Shown here: positions 1 through 8,887 of the stretch, piece by piece
Position numbering within the stretch: the stretch's first letter is position 1
Layout of the letters: each line of letters opens with the position of its first letter
Assembly: GCA_013398055.1 (NCBI GenBank)
Contig: VZRS01000308.1
Location: 14,628 to 78,627 of the forward strand
Source: Ifrita kowaldi
Taxonomy: Eukaryota > Chordata > Aves > Passeriformes > Cinclosomatidae
DNA: 64,000 bases
Reading direction: 5' to 3'
Translations under genes and position numbers: made by a program
Notes under the pieces: model-generated
Database searches by the model: none
Seen by the model: only the letters and a program-made list of their open reading frames with translations
What the model was told of the DNA's origin: nothing

Positions 1-222
1 AGATCAGATATAAGGAAGAAATTCTTTACTGTGAGGGTGGTGAGGCATTGAAACAGGTTGCTCAGAGAAGCTGTGGATGCCCCATCCCTGGAAGGGATCC
101 TGTTGAAGGCCAGGTTGGATGGGATGCTCTAGGGGAAGGTGTCCCTGCCCACGACAGGGGAGTTGGAAGTAGATGGTCTTTAGGGTCCCTTCCAACAAAC
201 CATTCTATGATTTTATAAAACT
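1..222 (+). mobile_element. CR1 LINE 3' end, truncated
   Basis: This is the 3' terminal part of a chicken-repeat-1 (CR1) LINE in sense orientation. The sequence runs through the recognisable CR1 series 'ataaggaagaaattcttt', 'tgagggtggtgaggca', 'caggttgctcagagaagctg', 'ccctggaaggg', 'ggtgtccctgcccacgacag' and 'cccttccaacaaaccattc'. CR1 copies in birds are usually 5'-truncated, and this one may extend beyond the left edge. It encodes nothing functional. Identification rests on my recall of the consensus. Confidence 0.9.
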
Positions 223-364
223 GGTTAGTCTGCAGCTAAGTACCATTCCAGTCAGGACGGTATGTAGTAAGACTAAAGTTCTGAGTGCCATTTCTTAAGA
301 AATGTTTGTTGACTTTGAGCTATTTAAGGAGTTGAGATATAAATACTGGAGCAAGTTATCTTTA

Positions 365-442
365 AGGTCCTTTCCAACTCAAACTGTTCTATGATTCCAT
401 TANAGGTCCTTTCCAACGCAAACTGTTCTATGATTCCATTAA
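365..442 (+). repeat. Duplicated CR1 3' tail with an assembly N
   Basis: Two nearly identical 39-bp units in tandem, each a CR1 3' tail of the form 'aggtcctttccaac...' ending 'ttctatgattccatta'. They differ mainly by one base ('actc' versus 'acgc'). The only unresolved base nearby, N at 403, sits exactly at the junction, so the second unit may be an assembly artefact rather than a real duplication. Confidence 0.7.
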
Positions 443-544
443 TGGTATAAAATGTGGGACACATTCCTGTAGCGTGTACATTGTGGTGGCCAATAACCCC
501 TCACGACGTCGTCTAGCAGGAAACTAGCTTGTCCCAAAACGAAC

Positions 545-800
545 CCTTGGCTATTCCGTGNGGGTGCCGCGCTGCCCGTCCCGGGGCGGCTCCGGGGACA
601 GCTGCTGGCTGTGCAGCCCGTGGCAGCCCGTGCTCCTCCGCCACACGGCCCCTTCTCCTGCGGCCTCGTCCCCTTGCAGGAGCTCCTTCGCTCTTTTCTG
701 CCGGTGAGGCACCAGCAGCCCGGGCACCGAGGCGCCCCAGCCCGGCTGGGAGCACTGGGGCTTGGCTTCAGGCTGGAGTGGGCGGGCAGTGCAAAGCAAA
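545..800. promoter_or_regulatory. CpG-rich promoter-like block upstream of the SLBP paralog
   Basis: A GC- and CpG-dense block surrounded by AT-rich sequence, lying about 0.6 kb before the proposed first coding exon of the SLBP-like gene. Avian promoters commonly sit in such islands. Open frames cross it on both strands, but they are short, overlap each other and match nothing I know, so I treat them as composition effects. An N at 561 lies inside. It is the best candidate for the start site of the + strand paralog, possibly with a non-coding first exon. I see no clear TATA box. Confidence 0.5.
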
Positions 801-1416
801 TACCGGAGTGCTTTTAAAAGGCATCATTTTTGATTGTCATTTCCCCTTACGTTTTCAAACAGTGTCGTACGTACGGCATGTGTTGTAGTGTACCTAAGCT
901 GGTGTGCTTTTTAAAATTTTTTCTTTCAAGTCGTTAAATCGAGTCGTTGTTGGAGGTGGTTAGAGAAGGGTTTTATCCGTTCACTGCCTTGGCGCAAAGC
1001 GAGCGGGTTTGGAAGTGTCCTTCTGCCTGGGTCTGTGCTTCAGGGGGAGCTGCTTGTGCTGTGTGTTGTTGGTAACTTGGAGCCTCTGGGAGCAGGAAAC
1101 TCCCACAGCCAGGCAGGGTGGAGGAGGAAGGGAAAGAAAACACGGGTGGTTGACGCAGGAGTGAAATACCAAAAATCCTTCCTTCCCTCTCCCTCGTTTA
1201 GTTACGTGCAGAGGCGTGGCACGTACAGAGCAGTGTGTTTGCTGTTACTCACACATACAGAAACACCGTGTATTTACAGCGCAGAGGCTGCAGTACCAGG
1301 TCGTTGTCTCGAGCAGGTGTGGTGGTGGATCTGCAGGTGTGGTCCTCAGCCCAGAAGCCAGCTCTGGTGTTAGTAGATGCTGCGATTGTGTTTTGTTTAA
1401 TAAGCTGTCATTTAAG

Positions 1417-1448
1417 ATGTCAAAGCCGCCAGAACTGAGGAGGAAAAT
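1417..1448 (+). CDS. SLBP-like paralog exon 1 (proposed)
   Basis: A short coding exon, MSKPPELRRK plus two bases, followed by the donor gtagag. Canonical SLBP exon 1 (13877-13920) likewise encodes a very short basic peptide starting MS, ends in phase 2 and is followed by gtaggg. The phase fits the next exon exactly. The ATG has A at -3. The exon is short and rests on position, phase and style rather than on strong similarity, so an upstream first exon in the CpG block is possible. Confidence 0.5.
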
Positions 1449-4400
1449 GTAGAGAACCCAACCCTTAGGCAATCCCTGGCTGACCCGCCAGCGTGTTGTA
1501 AGCGCTACAGTCAGATCCCAGGCTTCCTTGTGAGGGCTCTGCAGCCGTGTCTGGTCAAGAATTTCGTGGGTAAAAGTATTTCCACATAAACATTTGCCCT
1601 ACTTGTCCTTAGCCATTGCATTGAAGTGTAGTTTCTGAATTTCCTTTTTCCGTTAATTTATTATGGGATGGGGCAGTAAATAAATGTCAGGTAGTGCACT
1701 GCTGACAGAGGACGATCTGTGGATGTTGGCACATGTCCACAGGTCTATAAACACTGGTGACAGTCCTCAATTAGGCTTTTTCTCCCACCATTTTGTTTGC
1801 AAATAGAGTATATGTTTGGTTGTTAAAATATTAATGGTTTATTTGAAAATGTTGTTGTCTTAATTGCATTAATCAAAGACATTTTCTCAGCAATTACACT
1901 GTCTAACATCCTTGTTAAGTAAGTGTTGCCTGAGTAAGTTGATGTAAATCACATATCTGTATGCCAAATCAGATTGTCCATATTGTTTTTTATGGGCAGT
2001 GTTCAGTGACTAGCAGTGACTTGATTTCAGATGAAAATTCTTGTTTTCTAGTTCTGTGCAGCATCCACACTGCTGGCATCAAGAACAGGAATGTAGAAGC
2101 TGGAAGGATTCAGATTCTTTGGTGTTTGAGGAATATCAATGTCGCCATTCAGATCACTGGCTGGACAGGTAAGGAATAAACGTGAATTTTCTTTACATCT
2201 CCCTATGCTACACTCTTCTTTAGGACTCCAAGAAAAGCTTGGACATACTTAGGTTGAGTGTTTTCTTAGAGTACCACAGAGTTAGGAGATGATACCTGCA
2301 TTGTGCCTAAAGAAGACCACCCAGTTTGTGTAATTGAAATACATGCCATGGTATTCGCAAGTATTCCAAATGAAGGGGAGAAATGCTATTTACTGAAGCA
2401 GTAGTTTAAGCCCTTTATTGCTGAAGTCTTCAATATTAGTATAAAATTCCCAGTGAAGCCATATGCTGTTATTTTCATCCTTTGCTTATGCATCTTTACG
2501 TGTAAGTGTGGGCAGACCATCTTTGTTCACTTCACAGTGCACTTGGTATATTCAGTTCTACTGCAGTTTTTTGTGAGCGCTTTTTTTTTCCCTACGGTCC
2601 ATTATTGAGGACAATTTGAGATGAGATAGAATTTATAGGTAATTCTAGGAATATTTTTCTTGGCTTTTGGATATTCTAGACTGAAGACCTACGGTGGAGG
2701 AAGTGGTTGAGACTGGTATCTTACAGTCTGATAGCAAGGGTGAAAAGTGGTGAGTGCTGAGATATGTGCAGAAAACTGAACAGAATGTAAGAGGAAATAT
2801 TTTACTGAGGGTACATGAAAATATTTTTTTTACGTAATTCATATATTTCTGAGTATTATACTGTATGAAGGTGATTTTAATTTTTGATGGCATGTTTAAT
2901 ATTGTTTCATTAATAAATTAATCTTTTGAAGACCTGAGGAAAGGCCTTGTGTTTAGGAGTGTTTTCTATGTCTTTGATGTGGTCATAAAAAATGCTAACA
3001 GTATGGCATGAATGTGAGACTTAAGTGGATGTGCCAGCAGTGTTTTGTGTTTCTCTTTTGCTGAGTGGCTATGTTCCTTTTCAGTGTGGAATCTTTGTCC
3101 TGTGTTAAAATGATGTTGTCAGCACGGATCGTAATTTCATCTGTTGATGTGAAACCATTTAGGGCAAGTAAGACTATCAGCTAAATCTGTATTACTTACA
3201 TGACATGTTAAGTGTTGAGGCATTAAAATTGGCAGAAGAGGGCAGGCTGAAGGTGACTTTGTATTGAAACGGAGAAGGAGCATGCTTGTGGTTTTACAGT
3301 TGTGGAGTGGTTTTGTTCACTATTGATGTTTATGTTCATTAAATGTGTTACAAGCAGCAAACATTGATGTTGAATTCCCATTATTTTCTCTAAGCTCTAC
3401 GACACCAGAACATTTTAGGCCTCTTTCCAGTTGCCCCAACTGGGAAGGTAGAATTGAAGAAGGCAAAACAATGAGGACATCAAATAAAAAAATGACAAAG
3501 TAGGTATTGAACTATTACTGCTTATTGTTGCATTGGTTTTAGCAATAACCATCTGATGGTCTCTGACTACTTTACATGCATTAATGAAGATTTGAAACAC
3601 AGACAGGCTGTTTCATATCAAGCCTGAAGGAAGCCTTAAGAAGAGAGTAGCACTGAGAAGTTTTATCTCTAAAGCTACTTGTGTGATTATTTGAGATTCA
3701 AATTTGATTAGCACAGCTTTCACTTCTATGAACTAGTGAGGTAAAAGTTGAGCTCACTGTCTATCAGTAAGAATACAGGCAGTTCTAGAATATGTTTATG
3801 TAACTTCTTGTAAAGCTGTTAAGGTTCTTTTCAATTAAATTCTTACTTTTATTTTCAAGTTCTGTTGCAAGCGACTCTGCTAATCCAGCTGAATGGGAAA
3901 CTGATGAAGTGGTCCTGAGGAGAAGACAAAAACAGATCAATTTTGGAAAGAATACCCTTGCATATGACAGATACCTTAAAGAAGTTCCAAAGTAAGTTGC
4001 ACTATGTTGCAGCTTTCCAAATGAACTCTTTATTTGTTCCTGGTGTGTGTGTGTGTAGAACAGCACATAGCCTTAGTTCTTTTCAAATTCTTCCTCTGGT
4101 TTTTATTGCTGAGTGTGACATTATATGGTGTGCAGTATCTCTGGGTAATTTGAGTCAGCTGTCCCAGCAGTTTTCCCTCTCAACTTAGTGTTCGCCCTAA
4201 ACTTAATGTCTGTGGGATGGGGCAGGGCTGAATGGGGAAGGGAGAAAGCCTTAAGCTGTGCAAGCACTGGAAGGTAACTCCATCCCAGCCAGACTGAGTA
4301 CAAAACTAAATAAAAGAAGCTGCACTTGACTCAGGAGAAAAAAAGTTGAAGGAGCTGGAGGTTGGGATACTATTGAAGGAGTATGAGTTATGCTTCTGTT

Positions 4401-7400
4401 TCATATTTGTTCATGGGCAGTAGGGATCTGCTTTTGGCAGCTGTCAGAGTGCTGGACTGGATGAGCTTCCAGTCTGACTCAGCACATTATGGTTAGTTGT
4501 TGCTTTTGTGATCTATTTTTGGTAATGTCTTATACACATTTCAATTAAGTGTTTAAAAATATGAACACTTTATTTATCAGACCACTGATGCCTGTGTGAT
4601 CTGATGAACTAAGGATTCTTTTCAAGGAAAAAAAAATCCATGTTCTGAAATAATAAGTGTTTCTGTGTATTTACAGGGACCAGCGAATTCCAGGAGTTCA
4701 CCCTAGAACTCCCAACAAGTTCAAGAAGTACAGCCGTAGGTCCTGGGACCAGCAGATCAGGCTGTGGAAGATAGCACTGCATGCCTGGGATCCTCCTGCT
4801 GAAGAAACCTGGGATCTGCAGCCAGTGTGTGTATATGGGTGAATTAAGTCAGGGCTTAAGGAATTTAAGGAGGGCTCTGTAGTTCCTTTAGAGCATTCCT
4901 GACTGGGAGAAAAAAAGATCAGACTCAGAAATGGGAGTCTCCTTGAATGCTTTGTTTTCCATTTGAATTCTGTTAGTCTTCAAGATATTCCCATTATTCA
5001 GTCTGAGATCATCTGCAGTCAGGCATTTATGGGGAGGAAGGCCTGTGGTCTGCCTGCAGTAGTGCATTCCTCCCCTTTGTCTTTACAGTGGTGGGCACGA
5101 GGTAACATTACTTTTCTAGAGAGCAAGAGGCATAAGCAGAAGTTTGGTGATTACTGTCCCTTGACTTTGATAACCTTTCCTTCTTTCCTTTTCCTGATGT
5201 CATGGAACCATGTGTCTCCTACAGTAACAATATGTTAGAGGATTGAGATGTTTAAGGTGAGAGAGACATTTCTGTGCTCTCTTTAGGAGAGTATCAACTG
5301 AGTTCAAGATGGAAATATTCTTATCTTTTCACAACTTTGAATTTCTGTAACAAGGCTAGCTCTGCTGATTGATGCCACCTCATACGTTACAAGATTTGGA
5401 CTAGTAAATTGGGAGGAAAAGAGTGAATGGAGTTCTTGTAGCTTTGTAACTGCACTGTGTAAATAGTTTTACCTGTGTTGTAATTAACCTGTGGTGGAAG
5501 TTGCAGTTTTTACACCATTTGAGTGTCATATGAGATGAACTGGTAATTATTACTTCAGTTTAACTGTTTTCTAGTTGGAGCAGTAAGCCAGATGGGTAGT
5601 TTTTTAAAGCTTTTTTTTTTCCCCTCCTGTTTTTAGTAGTACAGAACCTTCAGGTTCTTCCCAGGAACGGTTCTGCAAAGATGAGGATGTTTCTGGCTCC
5701 TTTGTGTTTGATGAAAAGCAGAAGAGAAATGAGTGTGAAGATGAATGCAGACAGACTGACTGCATACCTGAGAGGTATGAGAGAAAACTTCTGTGCTTAA
5801 CTTAGGGAAATTCAGTACATGTCAGGTTTTTGTAGGAAATGTTTACCGTGGAATAGCAGTTAATGCTCAGCTTTGGAGTTTGGCACTTCTGCTGTTGAAT
5901 GTAATCCATCAATGGTACAGAGCACTGAATGTGGAAGAATTACCAGCATTGCAGAATTACATTATTTAACAGAAGGAAAGGCAGTATTTTTTCAGCTTGT
6001 CAGTTTCAGAGTACTGAGGTTTCTTTAATCATTGCTGGAATGTTCTGAAAGTAGGGGAGCTTTTTCAGAAGCAGGAGTCCCCTTCCTTAATAGTATCGTG
6101 CCTGTCTGCAGAACAGCAGGGAGATTGACTGTGAAGTACCTCGTGTACCTCCCTGTTTAATGAAATATTTTGTCCTGGGGGGATGTGTGTGGAGCTCAGA
6201 ATGGTTCTGCTTCCAAAATGTGAGCCATTTGCTCCGTGTTCCTCTGTGTGACTGAAGAATCATACCTCAAAAGAAAACTTCCTCTGTAGCATATGCCATT
6301 ATTTAGCAGAACTCTGATAAACATTTAGACATAGTTAAAAAATGTTGTGTGTGTAAAATCTGTGTTTTATTTTTGTAGTTCCTGTTCTCCTGATTCTTCT
6401 CCAGTATGGAAACGCAGAAAAAGAAACAATTTTGACTCCTCTGTGGTTTCAGAGAGCAAAAACCATTATCTGCAGATGTACCACACACTGGAAAGGTATG
6501 AAATAATTCTCCATATGGGAATTCATTGATATTATGAACTGACTTTTGGAATAGGACTGGTACTTTCCCCTCCATTTGTTAATAGCTTTAATTTCATCTA
6601 AACATGTGTGCAATTTAATGAGGAAGGGAAATCATGTCAGAATAATTGTGCTGTATGGTAGCAGATATTTGCAGTGGTCCATTGCACGTGCCAGAAGACA
6701 CAGCACAGGGGGTTTTTTGTGTGTAGATTTAGGCAACATTAAGGGTTTTGGCAGTTTAGTAGACATTTCACACTAACCTTAGTGAAAATGTTAATACAGA
6801 TGTGGTTTTTTTCTGTCCACTTAGCCCCCTTAAGAGGAGCTGTGTTACCCAAGTGCATGGATTCAGACCTTTTTATTTTCTTTCCAGCCTTACTGACTCG
6901 GGACATCAGGAGGCTTTTTCAAAGTGCTCAGAGTGGGAAGCCTTTGGTGAAAAAGATGAAGTAGTGACAGTACAACAAAGTATAGGAATAACAAGGTAAA
7001 TACCCCAGTGATTATGATGTTATTTCTGTTTATTGCTTATGCTGTAAAGGTGTCCTTTTCTTTTCTTTTTAATCTTTTCCTTCACTGGTTACTACTACTT
7101 TTTTCATTGCCTTTTTACATTTCCTCCAGCACATGGTATGTTTGGTTGTTACTTCTCTTCTTTGAGCTTACTCAGCTTTTTCCACTCTGACTCTCCCATC
7201 TGTTGCTTTCTGCAGCCTCTGCCATCCCAGGTAATGCTGGAAAACGATGAGACCCTTTCACACTCTGTCTTGTGGAAAGAGTTGGAAGTTCGCCTCTCAT
7301 TTCCTCAGCCTAAGAGCTGGAAGCTTCCTCTCTGTCTCCCTAGAGATTAAGTTGTTTTGTAGTGACAACAATGATAGTTGTTTGTTTTTATGCAGTGACC

Positions 7401-7927
7401 CAATTCCAGCCAGTTGTTCTTCGGGATGGAACAATCCAAAACAGAGGAAATCCAGCTTCTTTCTGCCTGACAGCAAGACTTGCAGAGATGCAGACTGCAG
7501 GCTGGAGAGGTATCAAATGCAGCACATCAGTTGGGCTTTGAGGGGTATTTTTGCATATTAATTTAGAAGCTTAGTTGCTTTCTTGCTGTAATTCAATCTG
7601 AGCTTTTATTATAAACATTGACTTTTAATTTTTTTTTTTTTGTATTCTTCTTAGGGTTGTTTTGGTCAATATTTATACGTTGTGTGGTAAAATTCTATCC
7701 TTATGTTCTTTATGTTATGTTCTCATGTTATAGTCTGTGTTAATGGACTGTAGCTATACTTAATTCAAAGTTACCATAATAAAGGTACTTAGTCTTTGGG
7801 TTTGTTTTTTTTTATTTGTAGGCTTAAACTTTGTAGCAGTTTATTGGAAGGACATCAGTCAGAATACCCTGACAGAGGGTGGGAAAGTGCAAATGCTGAA
7901 GATACAATACTGAGGAAAAAAATCTAA
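1417..7927 (+). CDS. SLBP-like paralog (histone RNA hairpin-binding protein family) with C-terminal exon array
   Basis: A spliced gene paralogous to SLBP, the protein that binds the 3' stem-loop of replication-dependent histone mRNAs and directs their processing, export, translation and decay. Proposed coding exons are 1417-1448, 2052-2168, 3395-3499, 3860-3991, 4677-4826, 5637-5774, 6379-6495, 6888-6995, 7396-7509 and 7822-7927 (stop TAA 7925-7927). All internal junctions are phase 2. The sum is 1,119 nt, one open frame of 372 residues with no internal stop. The RNA-binding domain is intact (RRQKQINFGKN, AYDRYLKEVP, TPNKFKKYSRRSWDQQI, WDPP). By hand alignment about 64 of 80 residues equal the downstream SLBP. 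Exon 4 is decayed and the canonical exon 7-8 C-terminus is absent, replaced by exon-2/3-like cassettes. It could be the bird counterpart of oocyte SLBP2 known from frogs and fish, but I cannot confirm orthology. An alternative end is the stop at 4840-4842. Expression is unproven. Confidence 0.75.
2052..2168 (+). CDS. SLBP-like paralog exon 2
   Basis: Bounded by acceptor ttgttttctag and donor gtaagg, phase 2 at both ends. The translation begins SVQHPHCW and ends LVFEEYQ...HWLDR. Canonical exon 2 (14186-14317) reads SPQHPPRW and SVFEENK...SRLDR at the same places, so the two are clearly homologous. In SLBP this is the poorly conserved, basic N-terminal part. Here the central lysine/arginine-rich run of the canonical copy is reduced. 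Confidence 0.8.
3395..3499 (+). CDS. SLBP-like paralog exon 3 (TTP motif exon)
   Basis: Acceptor ttattttctctaag, donor gtaggt, 105 nt, the same length and phase as canonical exon 3 (16535-16639). The translation STTPEHFRPLSSCPNWEG... aligns directly with FTTPEGPGPLSRCSDWGT..., and IEEGKTMRT with VEEDEMRT. The TTP core is the phosphorylation site that triggers end-of-S-phase destruction in mammalian SLBP. The DW..xVEEDE segment belongs to the translation-activating, SLIP1-contacting region, and here it is changed to NW..xIEEGK. It was found by nucleotide alignment, because the exon is too short to stand out as an open frame. Confidence 0.75.
3535..3600 (+). pseudogene. Decayed SLBP exon 4 in the paralog
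   Basis: Between exons 3 and 5, where exon 4 should be, a fragment reads CINEDLKHRQ against canonical LLINEFSRER. An acceptor-like ttttag precedes it in a compatible phase, but no usable phase-2 GT donor follows and an in-frame TGA appears soon after. The counterpart of the RRKLL cyclin-docking motif is not readable. Since exons 3 and 5 are both phase 2, skipping this exon keeps the frame. Similarity is short, so this is a moderate call. Confidence 0.45.
3860..3991 (+). CDS. SLBP-like paralog exon 5 (RNA-binding domain, first half)
   Basis: Acceptor ttattttcaag, donor gtaagt, 132 nt, the same length as canonical exon 5. It encodes ETDEVVLRRRQKQINFGKN followed by AYDRYLKEVPK. In known SLBP-RNA structures this half supplies the first helices of the RNA-binding domain. 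Replacements relative to the downstream SLBP are conservative (Y to F, I to L, R to K), which suggests selection on the protein rather than decay. Confidence 0.93.
4420..4495 (+). mobile_element. Old CR1-like relic in an intron
   Basis: The sequence 'gtgctggactggatgagctt' followed by 'ccagtctgactcagca' resembles the 3' region of old CR1 families in birds and reptiles. It lies in the intron between exons 5 and 6 of the SLBP-like gene. Short and diverged, so low confidence. Confidence 0.35.
4677..4826 (+). CDS. SLBP-like paralog exon 6 (RNA-binding domain, second half)
   Basis: Acceptor ttctgtgtatttacag. Encodes IPGVHPRTPNKFKKYSRR, then SWDQQIRLWKIALHAWDPP. The TPNK motif, whose threonine is phosphorylated to strengthen RNA binding in animals, is intact. 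At the homologous 3' boundary the sequence is CCAGT|gtgtgt, a weaker donor than the canonical one but in the right place and phase and giving exactly 150 nt. If this donor is not used, translation continues five codons to a TGA at 4840-4842 and the protein ends just after the RNA-binding domain. Confidence 0.92.
5637..5774 (+). CDS. SLBP-array exon, exon-2-like (first extra cassette)
   Basis: Acceptor ctcctgtttttag, donor gtatga, 138 nt, phase 2 at both ends, fully open. The second half reads GSFVFDEKQKR...CIPER, matching the exon 2 signature S-[SL]-V-F-[ED]-E ... L-[DE]-R. The first half, STEPSGSSQ...EDVSGS, also faintly resembles the acidic serine-rich canonical exon 7-8 region (STESQTSCQ...DTCSGT), so a hybrid origin is possible. 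It lies about 0.8 kb after the RNA-binding exons. Confidence 0.6.
6379..6495 (+). CDS. SLBP-array exon, exon-2-like (second extra cassette)
   Basis: Acceptor tatttttgtag, donor gtatga, 117 nt (the same length as the paralog's own exon 2), phase 2-2, no stop. The translation includes SPVWKRRKRNN, FDSSVVSESKN and a closing HTLER. Compare canonical exon 2: basic run KRRRQDE, ESSVFEENK, closing SRLDR. The basic cluster KRRKR could act as a nuclear localisation signal, which is inference only. Confidence 0.6.
6888..6995 (+). CDS. SLBP-array exon, exon-3-like (third extra cassette)
   Basis: Acceptor tattttctttccag, donor gtaaat, 108 nt, phase 2-2, open. The core FSKCSEWEAFGEKDEV aligns with canonical exon 3 LSRCSDWGTAVEEDEM: Cys-Ser-acidic-Trp spacing and the acidic block are kept. 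The TTPEG degron core is not present (LTDSGHQEA at that place). If expressed, the tail would carry a second copy of the translation-activation-type segment. Confidence 0.6.
7396..7509 (+). CDS. SLBP-array exon, exon-2-like (fourth extra cassette)
   Basis: Acceptor gtttttatgcag, donor gtatca, 114 nt, phase 2-2, open. The translation contains GWNNPKQRKSSFFLPDSK and ends DCRLER, compared with canonical RW...KRRRQDEPESSVFEENK and SRLDR. The fixed tail L-[DE]-R split over the AG|GT junction is shared by all the exon-2-like copies except the first extra cassette (IPER). Confidence 0.6.
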
Positions 7928-7935
7928 ATACCAGA
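7822..7935 (+). CDS. SLBP-array exon, exon-3-like with stop (terminal cassette)
   Basis: Acceptor tttttatttgtag. The translation includes LLEGHQSEYPDRGW and ESANAEDTILRKKI and then TAA (7925-7927). GHQ...W...xEDxxL resembles the exon at 6888-6995 and canonical exon 3. Eight bases after the stop is a near-perfect donor, gtgagt (7936), that would close a 114-nt phase-2 exon like its relatives. The exon therefore looks like an ordinary internal cassette in which a sense codon became a stop. It may now serve as the protein's end, or the array may be partly dead. Confidence 0.5.
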
Positions 7936-8480
7936 GTGAGTTTGTGCTGACTGCTTACATGACTCTTACATGTTCTGTTTCAGTAGCTCATCTGCAGTAT
8001 CATTCTACAGAATCCAACTGTTCAGTTCAGGCAGATCAGGGTTTTTTTTATTCCTTTATTTTATTAGTGTTTTATCCCATCCTCTTGCACTTAATACAGC
8101 ACCTTTATTAAAAGATCTAATGCTTCAGACTTAGGAAATTGAAATTGTTACCTATCTGCTAAAATATGTGTTTTTATCACTCAAATGAAAAGTGCCAGTT
8201 TTTTCAATTACTTCAGTAGCACCTTTTCTGCCTCTTAATGTTTTTGTGATGAAGTCACAACTTGGCATTTGCAGCAATAGATTTTAGTGAAAATTTTCTC
8301 TTGGACTATAGATTCCTGTGGTGCATTAATAGGATGGGTAGTAATCTGGGTCAAACAGGTTTTATTAGCAGGTAGTCTTTTGTGTAATTAGATTGTCTTT
8401 GAACTACATTTGATGCAGGCTCTGAAACATGGACTAGGATATAAATGTCTGTTAAACAGTGATCTTTGACTATTTTGCAT

Positions 8481-8486
8481 AATAAA
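8481..8486 (+). terminator. Candidate poly(A) signal for the SLBP-like paralog
   Basis: AATAAA in an AT-rich stretch 554 bases after the TAA at 7925-7927. It would end a transcript that reads past the 7936 donor. A second AATAAA lies inside the preceding intron (7778-7783) and another at 10991-10996. Which one is used cannot be told from sequence. Confidence 0.3.
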
Positions 8487-8714
8487 ACTCAATAAGAATA
8501 TGGCCAAAATTAGTTTTACACTTACATTTTGGATTATAGCAATATGAGGAGAAGGCAGCTAGAGCTTTTAAAAAATTATGCTGATGGCACTTTTCTTTTG
8601 ACATTATTGATTTTTAATTTAAATTCTTTGAGCATGAATAAGATTTAACATGCATTCACTTTTCTAAAGTGCTAATTCAATATTTGAAAATATCTAGTCT
8701 TTCTTTGTATATAG

Positions 8715-8887
8715 AAGTATTGAAGAAGGAATTTCTCCTGTGACAGAAAAAGACTTGAAGAATAGGAATGTAGTCTGAGACCAGCAGATCAAGTCTTGGA
8801 AAACTGGTGCTGTCATGTAGGATCTGCACTGAAAGAGGGAGATTTACAGTCAGCATACGTGCAATCAACATAAGTGAAATTATTCAG
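8715..8887 (+). pseudogene. Dead copy of SLBP RNA-binding exon 6
   Basis: After an acceptor-like ttgtatatag, phase-2 translation gives GISPVTEKDLKN, then NVV*DQQIKSWK, then a TAG and a TGA. This aligns with GVHPKTPNKFKK, RSWDQQIKLWK and WDP...DLQ of canonical exon 6. The codon for the invariant tryptophan of SWDQQ is now TGA. Nucleotide similarity resumes in 'gatctgcactgaaagaggg', matching 'gatccaccgactgaaggagg'. A donor-like gtaaaa follows at 8888. It is the relic of a third SLBP-type unit. Confidence 0.75.

Noticed and set aside
7247..7561. 104-codon frame spanning an array exon
   Set aside because: Only 7396-7509 has the SLBP exon signature and flanking splice sites. The rest is intron read-through.
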